64,000 nucleotides of DNA. Origin: Methanolobus psychrotolerans. GTDB taxonomy: Archaea > Halobacteriota > Methanosarcinia > Methanosarcinales > Methanosarcinaceae. Made by a program: the position numbers and the translations under genes. Below are positions 35,459 to 44,308 of the stretch, in pieces. How positions within the stretch are numbered: the stretch's first letter is position 1; the number at the start of each line of letters is the position of its first letter. Location of the stretch: contig NZ_MBKP01000003.1 in NCBI RefSeq assembly GCF_002243045.1, positions 43,908 through 107,907 of the forward strand, given 5' to 3'. The notes beneath the pieces are model-generated. The model was not told the origin of the DNA. It did no database searches and saw nothing but the letters and a program-made list of their open reading frames with translations.

Positions 35459-36358
35459 TCAGTTCATTTCAGGAAAGTTCCCGAAGTTCTCTTCATATCG
35501 TGCCTTCATGACTTCCCATGTAGGAAGATCAGTCTGGCAACCAATGTTCTGGACAGCGAACGAAGCAACGACAGATCCTATTTTGCCGCATACTTCCAGC
35601 GGGAAGTTGCGCGTGTGTGCAAGCAGGAATCCTGCCCTGTAAGCATCCCCCGCACCTGTAGGGTCAAGAGCTTTTACAGGAACTACAGGTATTGTAATCT
35701 CAATTCCATTGTTATAGATCTTGCTGCCACTGGCATCATAGGTTACAACAACGGTTTCTATCATATTAAGAATATCACCAAGTGATTTTCCCGTCATATC
35801 ACATACACGCTGTATCTCATGTCTGTTTGTGAAAAGAATATCAGTATTTTCAAGGATACACTCAAGGTTTTCCTTTGAATATGTTACAAGGTCCTGCCCC
35901 GGATCAAATGAAACAAAACCGGCCTTTTTGGCGATCTTAGCATTATATGTTGAATCCGAGGTTGCAAGATGTACAAAATCAACTTCATCGGGTTCCAGTT
36001 CCTTGAGCTTCACAGATGCACCCCAGTGGAAATAGGTACTCTGACGGTGCTCCCTGTCGGTGAATACAAAAGCTCTGGTGCTCTTCTCTTCATGGAATCT
36101 GTACAGGAGGGAAAGGTCAACGCTGTATTTTTCAAGTTCTGCTTCATAGCCAGATGATGCAAAATCCCCACCAACTGCAGATATAAGCTGTGCCTTGCCG
36201 CCAAGAATAGCAATGGCAATGGCAATATTGGCAGCTCCACCTCCATAATACTGGTCATAGTTGATTATGGGGTGCGATTCATTGTGAACCGCAATATTCT
36301 CAACATCGAAAAGCAGGTCTATGGCAGCATGTCCTACAACAGTGATCGTCCTGTCCAT
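35459..36358 (-). CDS. PfkB-family sugar/nucleoside kinase
   Basis: The opening VVGHAAIDLLFDVE is the PfkB N-terminal strand, GGAANIAIAIAILGG is the substrate lid motif, and DPTGAGDAYRAGF near residue 235 is the second family signature with the catalytic Asp. At 299 residues it is the usual length. The precise substrate (ribose, fructose, adenosine or another) cannot be told from sequence; archaeal relatives include nucleoside and sugar kinases. It is the last gene in a row with dphB, herA-like, DUF357 and UPF0212, 14 bases after the last. Confidence 0.9.
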   Translation of the reverse strand: MDRTITVVGHAAIDLLFDVENIAVHNESHPIINYDQYYGGGAANIAIAIAILGGKAQLISAVGGDFASSGYEAELEKYSVDLSLLYRFHEEKSTRAFVFTDREHRQSTYFHWGASVKLKELEPDEVDFVHLATSDSTYNAKIAKKAGFVSFDPGQDLVTYSKENLECILENTDILFTNRHEIQRVCDMTGKSLGDILNMIETVVVTYDASGSKIYNNGIEITIPVVPVKALDPTGAGDAYRAGFLLAHTRNFPLEVCGKIGSVVASFAVQNIGCQTDLPTWEVMKARYEENFGNFPEMN

Positions 36359-36372
36359 ATCCGATACGCCCT

Positions 36373-36714
36373 TTACTCGAATTCCTCAACGTCCACAACA
36401 TCAAGAGGAACATCCCTCAGTGCCTTTCCAATTACGGATTTTGCAATCCTGGCTGCATGTTCCTGGCTCTCTGCGTCAAAGACCTTCATCTCAAGGACAA
36501 GTCCGACGATTGCAGTATTTGCAGCAAGGAAAACGCTGCTGAAAGGTTCTTCGCATGCGGGGCAGAATGTCGTCCCCACATCTACCTCAACATAATCAAG
36601 TTTCGGATTGAGGCGTTTTCCTGCTTCTGAAATTGCAACACCTATTGCGTCATCTGCTGATTTTACATCCCTTACCAACCAGGCGGCTTCAATTGTAACA
36701 TGATAATTTGGCAT
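36373..36714 (-). CDS. UPF0212 (DUF555) protein
   Basis: A GGAGAGATCGA element precedes the ATG. The 113-residue protein matches UPF0212: [45 protein letters not shown], in my memory, followed by a CPAC pair ([12 protein letters not shown]) and the hydrophobic [16 protein letters not shown] end. It is an archaeal-specific family of unknown role; the CPAC suggests a metal-binding knuckle. It sits in a five-gene cluster with DUF357 and PfkB, an arrangement that recurs in Methanosarcinales (memory). Confidence 0.88.
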   Translation of the reverse strand: MPNYHVTIEAAWLVRDVKSADDAIGVAISEAGKRLNPKLDYVEVDVGTTFCPACEEPFSSVFLAANTAIVGLVLEMKVFDAESQEHAARIAKSVIGKALRDVPLDVVDVEEFE

Positions 36715-36769
36715 TCGATCTCTCCGGTTTGTACTTCATTTCTTCTTCAATCTTCAAATAAATCGATCT

Positions 36770-37072
36770 TCATATCGTAAATAACACATCGTCATCAACA
36801 TCGAACAGGCCAAGCCTTGCCCCTGCATCAAGCCACGCGTGCCCGTAACTGAAACAGACAAGTGCATTGATAAGATCATCACTCTTTACAAAGTGAAGAC
36901 CGTCATTATAATACGAACTTGCCATATTATGATAATCACTGGCAACTGCATACATATGCGATTGAGGTATAGGGCCAAATTTTGCCTTTTCGAGCGCTTC
37001 CCTTAATAGTCTCTCATATCTTTTAACTTTTTCATTCAGGTCAGCAGCCATACTTGCCTCAAGTGCACTCAT
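36770..37072 (-). CDS. DUF357 family protein
   Basis: The 100-residue protein is all helical, with KVKRYERLLREALEKA and a second pair ending VCFSYGHAWLDAGARLGLFDV, the conserved end of DUF357 (SYGHAWLDAG..LGLF). These proteins form helical bundles with unknown function in most Euryarchaeota. It starts 6 bases after the stop of the HerA-like gene, so co-transcription is nearly certain; UPF0212 follows 55 bases later. Confidence 0.9.
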   Translation of the reverse strand: MSALEASMAADLNEKVKRYERLLREALEKAKFGPIPQSHMYAVASDYHNMASSYYNDGLHFVKSDDLINALVCFSYGHAWLDAGARLGLFDVDDDVLFTI

Positions 37073-37078
37073 AGTTAA

Positions 37079-38833
37079 TTATCTGTTCGCCCCGAATAAC
37101 TTCTTGAATAATTTGCCACCACCGTCATTTTCAGCTTCGGTCTTAGATGACCTTGTAGGCTGTCTCTTTGGAGGAGGGGCAAGATTACCGGATCCTGGTA
37201 TATCCACAACTGGCATATTTGCGATCATATCGGACTCAGAGGCTCTTGTTGATGAGTGAACTGGCGGTATTGGCCTTCGAACGGGTATCGGCGCCGAAGC
37301 CTCATGCTTCTCAACCAGCATTTCAGGAGGGGACTGGACTGTCATTGTCCTTGCTGCCTTGAGCACATTTACAGACTCACCGCCGTGTTTTGATTTCCTG
37401 ATCCTGATATCTACAAGGACAGGACGTTCTATCTCATTGCTCACCAGCATGGCAACACCCGGTGGCAGGCGCATTAGCTCTTCTTCCACATAGGAAGTCA
37501 CTCCTTCCAGACCCTTGCTTATAGCCTTCAGATCATTAGGGTTTGTGACTTTCATGATGACCTGGGTACCGCACTGTGACAGTACGTTCTTGTCTATCCT
37601 TGCAGGTCTCTGGGAAATAACCATCATACCAAGACCAAATTTTCGACCCTCTGATGCTATGGTCCTGAGAATATCAGTACTTGTGGTTTTACTGAACCCT
37701 TTTTCAGGTGCATAGTTGTGGGCTTCTTCAACAACCAGCATCCCCGGAGGGATACGATTCAGCTTGCGCGCCTCAAAAAGGCTGGTACACAAACTTGCTA
37801 CTATCATGCTCTGCAGGTCAGGCGCCACTCCTTTAAAATCAATAACAGATGCTTTACCCTTCTGGAAAAGTTCTTCTATTGATGTGGGATTTGGTGAGAG
37901 TATACCAGTGTCCCTTATCTGTTCAAGGACATTTATTACATTCCACTTGGCTTTGCTTTTATCGTTACCAACTTCAAATATTATGTCCTCAATGGTGTAT
38001 GTTTCCATTTCAGCACGAACTTTCTGTATAGCCTCGTACAATATTCCTGTGTGCGTGCTTGAGAAATTATCAGGAAAAATGGATGTCAGGTCCTTGACTG
38101 TCAGATTCATGCCGTTTAACCTGAAAAGTTCATCTGCATCCGGATTTATTGATTTGTTTGCAGGTGTGTACACTTTGATGCCGGAACCATATCCTTTAGG
38201 AGTCACACCAAAGCGTGAAAAGTCCTCTGAATCCCCTTCGCCGGGTACTTTCAAAGAGGAGTATTCACTATGCGGGTCAATAATAAGAAGCGGAATATTC
38301 TGGTCAAGCAATTCTTCAAGCAACACCGAAGCAGTATAGGATTTTCCGCTGCCCGTCTTTGCCAGTATGCTGCAGTGCTTCTGCACAAGACTGTTGACAC
38401 TTAGCTGAACCTTTATATTTGTCCCCTCAAGCATACCGATATTCATTTCATTACCTGTAAGCCCCAGTACCGTCCTTATCAGCCCCTCATCAGCTGCAAA
38501 TATAGGGCTGCCCGGACTGAATGGTATTACTGGTGCCCTGAGCATACCGGCATCATCCCTTGAACCGATTATCATGACCTCAGCAACGATCTTGTCATCA
38601 CTTTTATCTACACGCTGCCCTTTCATTGCCTCTTCAATGGAAAATGAGTCACTTGATCTCTTGATAGCCATTACCTGGCCAAGCACCCATGTGTGGTCTT
38701 TCTCATCTGATGAAGCATCGTGCCATACTTTGATATAAGCTCCTCTATACACTTTCGAACTGTCAAGAACCATTACTTTAAACTCGAAGGTTCCGGTTTC
38801 TCCAAAAATTACGCCTACTGAACCTCTTACCAT
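37079..38833 (-). CDS. HerA-like hexameric DNA translocase/helicase ATPase
   Basis: After an N-terminal HAS-barrel-like beta domain (residues 1-90) comes the FtsK/HerA ATPase core: Walker A AKTGSGKSYTASV (about 158-168), Walker B MLVVEEAHNYAP, the sensor MMVISQRPARIDKNVLSQCGTQ and the QARGINE-like tail. Family members pump or unwind DNA, usually with NurA at breaks. No nurA, rad50 or mre11 is adjacent, so this belongs to the stand-alone HerA-like group. A Pro/Ser-rich 90-residue C-terminal tail (PIPVRRPIPPVHSS) is disordered. It is followed by DUF357 after 6 bases. Confidence 0.9.
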   Translation of the reverse strand: MVRGSVGVIFGETGTFEFKVMVLDSSKVYRGAYIKVWHDASSDEKDHTWVLGQVMAIKRSSDSFSIEEAMKGQRVDKSDDKIVAEVMIIGSRDDAGMLRAPVIPFSPGSPIFAADEGLIRTVLGLTGNEMNIGMLEGTNIKVQLSVNSLVQKHCSILAKTGSGKSYTASVLLEELLDQNIPLLIIDPHSEYSSLKVPGEGDSEDFSRFGVTPKGYGSGIKVYTPANKSINPDADELFRLNGMNLTVKDLTSIFPDNFSSTHTGILYEAIQKVRAEMETYTIEDIIFEVGNDKSKAKWNVINVLEQIRDTGILSPNPTSIEELFQKGKASVIDFKGVAPDLQSMIVASLCTSLFEARKLNRIPPGMLVVEEAHNYAPEKGFSKTTSTDILRTIASEGRKFGLGMMVISQRPARIDKNVLSQCGTQVIMKVTNPNDLKAISKGLEGVTSYVEEELMRLPPGVAMLVSNEIERPVLVDIRIRKSKHGGESVNVLKAARTMTVQSPPEMLVEKHEASAPIPVRRPIPPVHSSTRASESDMIANMPVVDIPGSGNLAPPPKRQPTRSSKTEAENDGGGKLFKKLFGANR

Positions 38834-38895
38834 TTTTCATCCCTCAAATACATGGTCTTTGCTTTTATGTTTATTATGTGTTATTATATCTTCCC

Positions 38896-39699
38896 TCATT
38901 CATCAAGTCCGTCCAGTATTTGCTGTGGTGCACCCGCAAGTTTGACAAGAGCCTCAGCTTCTATGAAATGCAATGATGCAGGAACTACCAGTATATGCAA
39001 CGGTTCACCGAAATCCTCTTCCTGCAAAATATGAACATATCCTGCTTTTACAACCGGCTCATATGAACCTGCCCTTGCAACCCCAACAACTATGGCATTT
39101 TCCATAATACCCTCCCCCCGCCTTTTCTCAACTTCAAGGAGCAAACGGAGTGCCTGATTTACGGTCATGTAACCTTTTTCCTTGTCTATATCCAGGAAGA
39201 CAAGAGTGTGCATGTTGTGTTCCCTGTTGAGTTTAATAGTATTATATGGAGTTTCAGATATGATGGTGTTACCGCGGCTACTAGTGTATGGATGGGGTAT
39301 TGTGGATGCTTTTCCGAAACGGTAATTCTGCAGTCCGGAAAGTCCGCAGATAGCGGAAGAAATTGATGCCCCATGTATGAGCTTCGTTTGGATCCCCATA
39401 TCTTTTGCGCGAAGTCGCAGGTCCACATGAGTTGTGGAAACCATTGTATCTCCGCCTGTGAGGAAGACAACATTCTTGTCCTTTGCCTCGGCAAGCCAGT
39501 CAGGAGATACTTCCACATCTTCCCGGGAAAGTACACGAACTACCTTATTGTAAAGTTTTTCAAGTTTTTCTATAGTGCTACCCATCAAACGGGATGTATA
39601 GAATTCTGCAAATACCATATCAGCATTTTTTATAGCTTCAAGTCCTTTCAGGGAGATATCGTTCTCATCAAAAAGGCCAAGTCCTATGAAAGTGAGCAT
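38896..39699 (-). CDS. dphB: Diphthine synthase
   Basis: The ATG at 39699 gives MLTFIGLGLFDENDISLKGL; a TTG at 39708 is the other in-frame start. The tetrapyrrole-methylase fold signatures are clear: GLGLFDENDIS (Gly-rich loop), FAEFYTSRLMGS, VVFLTGGDTMVSTTHVDLRLRA and GASISSAICGLSGLQNYRFGK. It trimethylates the EF-2 precursor of diphthamide with SAM. The length of 267 residues fits. It heads, by orientation, the row of the HerA-like, DUF357, UPF0212 and PfkB genes (62 bases to the next). Confidence 0.95.
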   Translation of the reverse strand: MLTFIGLGLFDENDISLKGLEAIKNADMVFAEFYTSRLMGSTIEKLEKLYNKVVRVLSREDVEVSPDWLAEAKDKNVVFLTGGDTMVSTTHVDLRLRAKDMGIQTKLIHGASISSAICGLSGLQNYRFGKASTIPHPYTSSRGNTIISETPYNTIKLNREHNMHTLVFLDIDKEKGYMTVNQALRLLLEVEKRRGEGIMENAIVVGVARAGSYEPVVKAGYVHILQEEDFGEPLHILVVPASLHFIEAEALVKLAGAPQQILDGLDE

Positions 39700-39870
39700 A
39701 GTCCACAAATATGTCTTTATGGGTTAAATGCTTTAAGAATGCCTGCAAATATGAAGAAGACCTTGTGGAGAGCCATGTGAGACTCGCAATGTTTTTATAG
39801 AACTACATACAGTTAGTTTCATTCATATTACTGATAAATTACACATATATAGTATTGGAGGTCCTAAGTC

Positions 39871-41490
39871 ATGGCAGGATATGGAAATCAGCCTATAATC
39901 ATTGTTGATCCGAGTAAACAACGTACTACAGGAAAAGATGCATTGTCGATGAATATCGCTTCTGCAAAAGCAGTTGCAAGTATCGTGAGAACCACTCTTG
40001 GCCCAAAAGGAATGGACAAGATGCTTGTTAACATCATGGGTGACATAACCCTTACAAATGATGGTGCAACGATCCTTGAAGAAATGGAGATCGAACATCC
40101 CACTGCAAGGATGATCGTAGAAGTTGCCAAAACGCAGGAAAAAATAGCAGGCGATGGAACAACCAGTGCTGTTGTCATGGCAGGTGCACTGCTTGAAAGG
40201 GCACAAAAGCTCATTGAAGCAGGTGTCCACCCAACTGTTCTTGTAAGAGGTTACACACTGGCAACCGAGAAAGCCCTGAAGGTACTCAATGATTATGCTA
40301 TCACTGTAGACAAGAACGATCGGGAAATGCTTGAGAAGATCGCAAACACCTCCATTACGGGAAAAGCATCGGAAATGGCAGGAGATCTCCTTGCAAAGAT
40401 CTGTGTGGATGCACTCTATGCTATTGAACACAATGGTATTGTCAACGTTGATGAAGACATTGTCCTGACAAAAGAAATAGGTGGCACTGTTCACGATACT
40501 GAGCTTATAAACGGCATAGCCATCAGGAAGGAAGCACTGCACAATGAAATGCCACGCCGCATCGAAAATGCAAAAATAGCCCTTATTGACACTGATCTCA
40601 CTTTTTCCAAGACCAGTACAAAATCCAAGCTCCATGTTGACCGTGCAGAACAGTTAGCCGATTTCAAGGAGCAGGAAAAGGCAAACTTCAGGGCAATGAT
40701 CCAGAAGATCATTGACACCGGTGCTAATGTAGTATTCTGTTCCAAAATGATGGAAGATTATTCACTTCACTTCTTCAAGGAAGCAAATATCTTTGCTACA
40801 AGACGTGTCAAGGAGGAAGACATGAATGTCCTTTCACGCTCAACCGGTGCAACTCTTGTGAGGAATGTAAACGAGATAACAGCCGATGATCTTGGGTATG
40901 CCGAACTTGTAGAGCAGGAAGATGAGCATGAAGAGAAGACCTACATAAAAGGATTCAAAGATGCAAGGACCATGACAATTGTCATTAAAGGCGGTTCTGA
41001 ACATGTTACCGACAACGTTGAGCGTGTCTTTGATGATGCACTCCATGTGGTCAAATCCGTCTATGAGGATGGAAAGATCGTACCTGGAGGCGGTGCATCT
41101 GAGATAGAGGTTGCACAGGCACTGAGAAGCTATGCAGCATCTGTTGAAGGCCGCGAACAGCTCGCAATACTAGCATTTGCAGACGCTGTTGAAGATATTC
41201 CAAGAGCTATTGCAGAGAACTGTGGTTTTGATTCTATTGACACACTCATTGATCTGCGTGCAAAACACGGAACTGTGAAGAATGCTGGCCTGGATATTGA
41301 AACCGGCGATGTTGTAGATATGCTTGAGAGGGGTATCATAGACCCACTCAGAGTCAAGACACAGGCAATCAAATCAGCATCTGAAGCTGCAACCATGGTA
41401 TTACGTGTTGATGACATGCTTCGTTCCAGGAAGCAGGCAATGATGGATGTAGATCCTGAACACGACATCCACAACTACGATATGGAATAA
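39871..41490 (+). CDS. Thermosome subunit (group II chaperonin)
   Basis: GGAGGTCC 10 bases upstream is an optimal ribosome binding site. The 539-residue protein shows the group II signatures [46 protein letters not shown] and [16 protein letters not shown]. It forms the ATP-driven double-ring folding chamber. The C-terminus ([14 protein letters not shown]) lacks the GGM repeats common in some subunits. Methanosarcinaceae carry several paralogues (thsA-C), so the exact letter cannot be set. Monocistronic; a strong hairpin follows the stop. Confidence 0.96.
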   Translation: MAGYGNQPIIIVDPSKQRTTGKDALSMNIASAKAVASIVRTTLGPKGMDKMLVNIMGDITLTNDGATILEEMEIEHPTARMIVEVAKTQEKIAGDGTTSAVVMAGALLERAQKLIEAGVHPTVLVRGYTLATEKALKVLNDYAITVDKNDREMLEKIANTSITGKASEMAGDLLAKICVDALYAIEHNGIVNVDEDIVLTKEIGGTVHDTELINGIAIRKEALHNEMPRRIENAKIALIDTDLTFSKTSTKSKLHVDRAEQLADFKEQEKANFRAMIQKIIDTGANVVFCSKMMEDYSLHFFKEANIFATRRVKEEDMNVLSRSTGATLVRNVNEITADDLGYAELVEQEDEHEEKTYIKGFKDARTMTIVIKGGSEHVTDNVERVFDDALHVVKSVYEDGKIVPGGGASEIEVAQALRSYAASVEGREQLAILAFADAVEDIPRAIAENCGFDSIDTLIDLRAKHGTVKNAGLDIETGDVVDMLERGIIDPLRVKTQAIKSASEAATMVLRVDDMLRSRKQAMMDVDPEHDIHNYDME

Positions 41491-41491
41491 A

Positions 41492-41517
41492 TGTAAAGAG
41501 GCTAAAACCTCTTTGCA
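41492..41517 (+). terminator. Hairpin after the thermosome gene
   Basis: TGTAAAGAGG (41492-41501) pairs with CCTCTTTGCA (41508-41517), 10 bp with one wobble and a 6-base loop, two bases past the stop. It is followed by TAATATTTATATAA, not a clean T run, so it may act as a terminator or as an mRNA 3' stabiliser. Confidence 0.5.
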
Positions 41518-41663
41518 TAATATTTATATAATTAGTGTTTATTTGATTATTCTGAGTTCTATGAAAATGGATTTTCCTTTTCTGTTTCTGAAACATAACA
41601 CATGGAACTCTGGCCTGTTTTAAGTATCGATTAAAGTAGATTGCCATAAAAATGCAAATAATG

Positions 41664-41731
41664 AATGATTAATCATTATAATTAGTCGTAACCTTTATAT
41701 ACGTTAAAACGTTAGTATATCATGATAAATC
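41664..41731 (+). promoter_or_regulatory. Palindrome-rich promoter of a 37-residue membrane peptide
   Basis: AATGATTAATCATT (41664-41677) is a perfect palindrome. A TATA box (TTTATATACG, 41694-41703) lies about 30 bases before the ATG at 41732. Two more symmetric elements lie between them: ACGTTAAAACGTTA and CATGATAAATCATG, the second covering the start codon. A regulator could act here, and the message could be nearly leaderless. Confidence 0.5.
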
Positions 41732-41845
41732 ATGACAGAAAACTATTACAACAACAATATTGACATGACTAAGTTCGCTGCTATGCTGACCGCCCTTACA
41801 ATTTCAATACTTGCATATTACTCCATTTTCAGTCCTATGGCATGA
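41732..41845 (+). CDS. 37-residue single-helix membrane protein
   Basis: The frame MTENYYNNNIDMTKFAAMLT, then ALTISILAYYSIFSPMA and TGA, has an Asn/Tyr-rich polar head and one hydrophobic helix, the look of a small membrane peptide. It follows a well-formed TATA box at a leaderless distance. Length and lack of homology I can name keep the call tentative. It is between the thermosome hairpin and a convergent DUF2119 gene and is too short for most gene finders. Confidence 0.55.
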   Translation: MTENYYNNNIDMTKFAAMLTALTISILAYYSIFSPMA

Positions 41846-41933
41846 TCAGAGTTCCTGTCACCGGAACTTGAACCGAACCTGAAGCTTCTAATATCTTATC
41901 CTCCAATCCTTCTTTTATTTTTTTACTAACTAT

Positions 41934-42560
41934 TCATAAGATTGGAGTGTCATTATCCGATAAACCATAGAAATTTTTGTAATCTTCAATAGCCTTTCTC
42001 GCCTGTTTCGGGTATCTTTTGAGCATGCACATCAGGAACTCATCCCTTGATGTGAACTCCTTCATCCGGTTTATGATCCTTGTTGCATATTGCTTTGAAA
42101 GGGCATTACCTTTCTGGATCTCAAAGGTCAGACAGAGTGCATCCTGTGGAAAATACTTCCTCCTTATGTATGGTGCAACCGAGCCCAGAAGCACATCATG
42201 GTCAAGCCTGCTGAATGCCGGCACACCTACAAGATCCAGTCTGTCAGGTTCTGTGAGCTTTGTAAGGTTTTCCACAGAATAAGAGTGGATCTCTATATAG
42301 ATATCAGGCCTGAGTTCCTCCACTGCTTTGATAATGGAGATTCCTATCCCTGTAAAATAACTACCATCAAGTGTAGAAACATAGTTACCTTTATCGACAA
42401 GCGGAATAACTGCAAGGCTACCTTTCTGCGGAGCTTCGATGTTCTCCAGAATATCAGAAGTATCTTTCCATTCCTCACCATGCAGACCTGCTACAAAAAG
42501 CCTGACAGGTTTTCCTTCTCCAAGTATCCTGTATGACATGTTAATCTCTGTTTTAGTCAT
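41934..42560 (-). CDS. DUF2119 family protein
   Basis: The 208-residue protein starts with the ATG that overlaps the stop of the upstream gene (ATGA at 42557-42560). The sequence LFVAGLHGEEWKD, then VIPLVDKGNYVSTLD and EIHSYSVENLTKL and ALCLTFEIQKGN, is characteristic of DUF2119, which looks like a degenerate zinc-carboxypeptidase/succinylglutamate desuccinylase fold (HGEE and EIHSYS in the places of HxxE and His ligands). Function is unknown. Coupling to the S4/methyltransferase gene suggests joint expression. Confidence 0.87.
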   Translation of the reverse strand: MTKTEINMSYRILGEGKPVRLFVAGLHGEEWKDTSDILENIEAPQKGSLAVIPLVDKGNYVSTLDGSYFTGIGISIIKAVEELRPDIYIEIHSYSVENLTKLTEPDRLDLVGVPAFSRLDHDVLLGSVAPYIRRKYFPQDALCLTFEIQKGNALSKQYATRIINRMKEFTSRDEFLMCMLKRYPKQARKAIEDYKNFYGLSDNDTPIL

Positions 42561-43240
42561 TTGTTCCTGTTTTTGTCATCATCTGCCACCTTCTGTGCGA
42601 TGATGTAGATCTCCTGCTTTTCAGATTCCAGAACCTCAAGAATTGTGAGCCCCATCGATCCTACCTTCGCAATTATTGGCTTACGGTCCTCCTGCTTTTC
42701 TATCTTGATGACCTGGAGAAGTTTGCCATTATCCTTTAGCAGTGGCAGTACTCTTTCAAGCGCCTCCAGGGAATCCTCTGGCTCAAGTGTCATATCACTG
42801 AGTATAACATCAACCTGCCCCGGAGACATCTCTTTCAGGGGAATCTGGAAAACATCACCAAACATGACAGAAACATTCTCTTTCTCATGTACCACCTTTC
42901 CAAGTTCCGTCCTGAAATCCCGGCTGTATTCCACACCCGTTACAGAAGCTGCAATTTCAGATGCCATCAGCAGGAAACCACCTGCACTGGAACCAAGGTC
43001 AAGGATAGTATCACCCGCAGATATTATGCCTGTTGCATCCTGTATATTCTTAAGCTTGAAGTAACCGCGGGGCATATCAAGCCCTTCCCCCACCTCCACC
43101 TCAGCATCTCCGCTGATGTCTTTTGAAGGCTTTTTTACGATGGTTCCGCTTACTTTGACATTACCGTCAAGTATAGCAGTCTTTGCCCTGCCCCTTGACT
43201 TGAAGTAGCCCATTTCCACAAGGTATGCGTCCAGTCTCAT
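42557..43240 (-). CDS. S4-domain RNA methyltransferase (TlyA-like)
   Basis: Residues 1-60 form an S4 RNA-binding domain (MRLDAYLVEMGYFKSRGRAK, DGNVKVSGTIVKKPS), followed by an FtsJ/RrmJ-type Rossmann methyltransferase (ILDLGSSAGGFLLMASEI, SVMFGDVF, VDVILSDM). This is the TlyA plan, whose bacterial form 2'-O-methylates rRNA cytidines; archaeal members are less known and shorter. The K-D-K-E catalytic tetrad is only partly recognisable by eye. It is the first gene of a pair, with DUF2119 overlapping by 4 bases. Confidence 0.86.
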   Translation of the reverse strand: MRLDAYLVEMGYFKSRGRAKTAILDGNVKVSGTIVKKPSKDISGDAEVEVGEGLDMPRGYFKLKNIQDATGIISAGDTILDLGSSAGGFLLMASEIAASVTGVEYSRDFRTELGKVVHEKENVSVMFGDVFQIPLKEMSPGQVDVILSDMTLEPEDSLEALERVLPLLKDNGKLLQVIKIEKQEDRKPIIAKVGSMGLTILEVLESEKQEIYIIAQKVADDDKNRNK

Positions 43241-43358
43241 GGTTCAATTAATAAGGAAACGTACTATTTATATTATCAGTAATATTATCAGTTTTAGAAT
43301 ATATTGAAAAGTTTTACCCAGAGATGCAGTTCTCTGATAAATTCTCAGGAGTACTACG

Positions 43359-44258
43359 ATGATAAGGAAATTCACCTCCCTCTTCCCGCTATGGGCCATA
43401 CTGCTTTCATTTGTGGCTTTTGTCTATCCTTCCATTTTCTCACCATACAAAAGTGCCATTACCCCGCTTCTGGGAGTTGTGATGTTCGGCATGGGTGTCA
43501 CCCTTTCCGCAAATGATTTCCTGCTGGTGCTCAAAAGGCCAAAGGTCATAGTTATCGGAACCGCATTGCAATATATTCTGATGCCGCTTATCGCATTCAT
43601 CCTTTCATACGCCCTGGATCTCCCTCTTGAAATTATGGCAGGAATGGTACTGCTGGGAGCTTGTCCCGGAGGAACTGCATCAAATGTTATTTGCTATCTT
43701 GCAAAAGGAGATGTGGCACTGTCAATTACACTCACATCGGTTTCCACACTGCTTGCATTCATCCTGACGCCTGCCCTCACCTGGCTTTACATAGGACAGG
43801 CCGTACCGGTAGAAGTCGGGAGTATGATGCTGAGTATTGTGAAAATAGTACTTGTGCCAGTAGCACTCGGAATTATCATTAACACATTTTTTGATAAACA
43901 CATCGAAAGATTCAGGGATGCTTTCCCTGCATTATCAGTAGCCACAATAGTCTTCATCATTGCGATTATAATCGCCCTGAACAAGGAAAGCATTCTTGTT
44001 GCCGGAAAACTGGTGATCGTTGCAGTCATCCTTCACAACGGATTTGGATTTGCCAGCGGCTACCTGTTCTCAAAGACACTGGGACTTGATGAAAAGGAGG
44101 CAAGAACAATAGCCATAGAAGTCGGAATGCAGAATTCCGGGCTAAGTGTCGCACTGGCGGTGAAGTATTTCTCTCCACTGGCGGCTCTTCCGGGCGCTTT
44201 ATTCAGTATATGGCATAATATTATGGGGTCGTTTTTGGCGTATAGGTTTAGTAAGTGA
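43359..44258 (+). CDS. Bile acid:sodium symporter (BASS) family transporter
   Basis: The 299-residue protein has ten hydrophobic helices and the BASS signatures: GVVMFGMGVTLSANDFL near the start, ACPGGTASNVICYLAKGDVALS around residue 107 and GMQNSGLSVALAVKYF near the end, the two sodium and crossover motifs. Relatives carry pantoate, ketopantoate or bile acids with sodium; in methanogens a small carboxylate such as pantoate is plausible but unproven. It is a monocistronic gene, starting 118 bases from the divergent S4 gene. Confidence 0.9.
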   Translation: MIRKFTSLFPLWAILLSFVAFVYPSIFSPYKSAITPLLGVVMFGMGVTLSANDFLLVLKRPKVIVIGTALQYILMPLIAFILSYALDLPLEIMAGMVLLGACPGGTASNVICYLAKGDVALSITLTSVSTLLAFILTPALTWLYIGQAVPVEVGSMMLSIVKIVLVPVALGIIINTFFDKHIERFRDAFPALSVATIVFIIAIIIALNKESILVAGKLVIVAVILHNGFGFASGYLFSKTLGLDEKEARTIAIEVGMQNSGLSVALAVKYFSPLAALPGALFSIWHNIMGSFLAYRFSK

Positions 44259-44308
44259 ATTTAATTTTTGAATAATAGAGATTTGATTAAGGACAGAGAA
44301 ACGAATAA

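Noticed and set aside
39373..39780. Plus-strand open frame antisense to dphB
   Set aside because: It mirrors the diphthine synthase gene, has no family motif and no ribosome binding site; a shadow frame.
39823..40635. Long 270-codon minus-strand frame inside the thermosome gene
   Set aside because: Its Cys- and Phe-rich translation is the antisense image of a strongly conserved chaperonin; no motif supports it.
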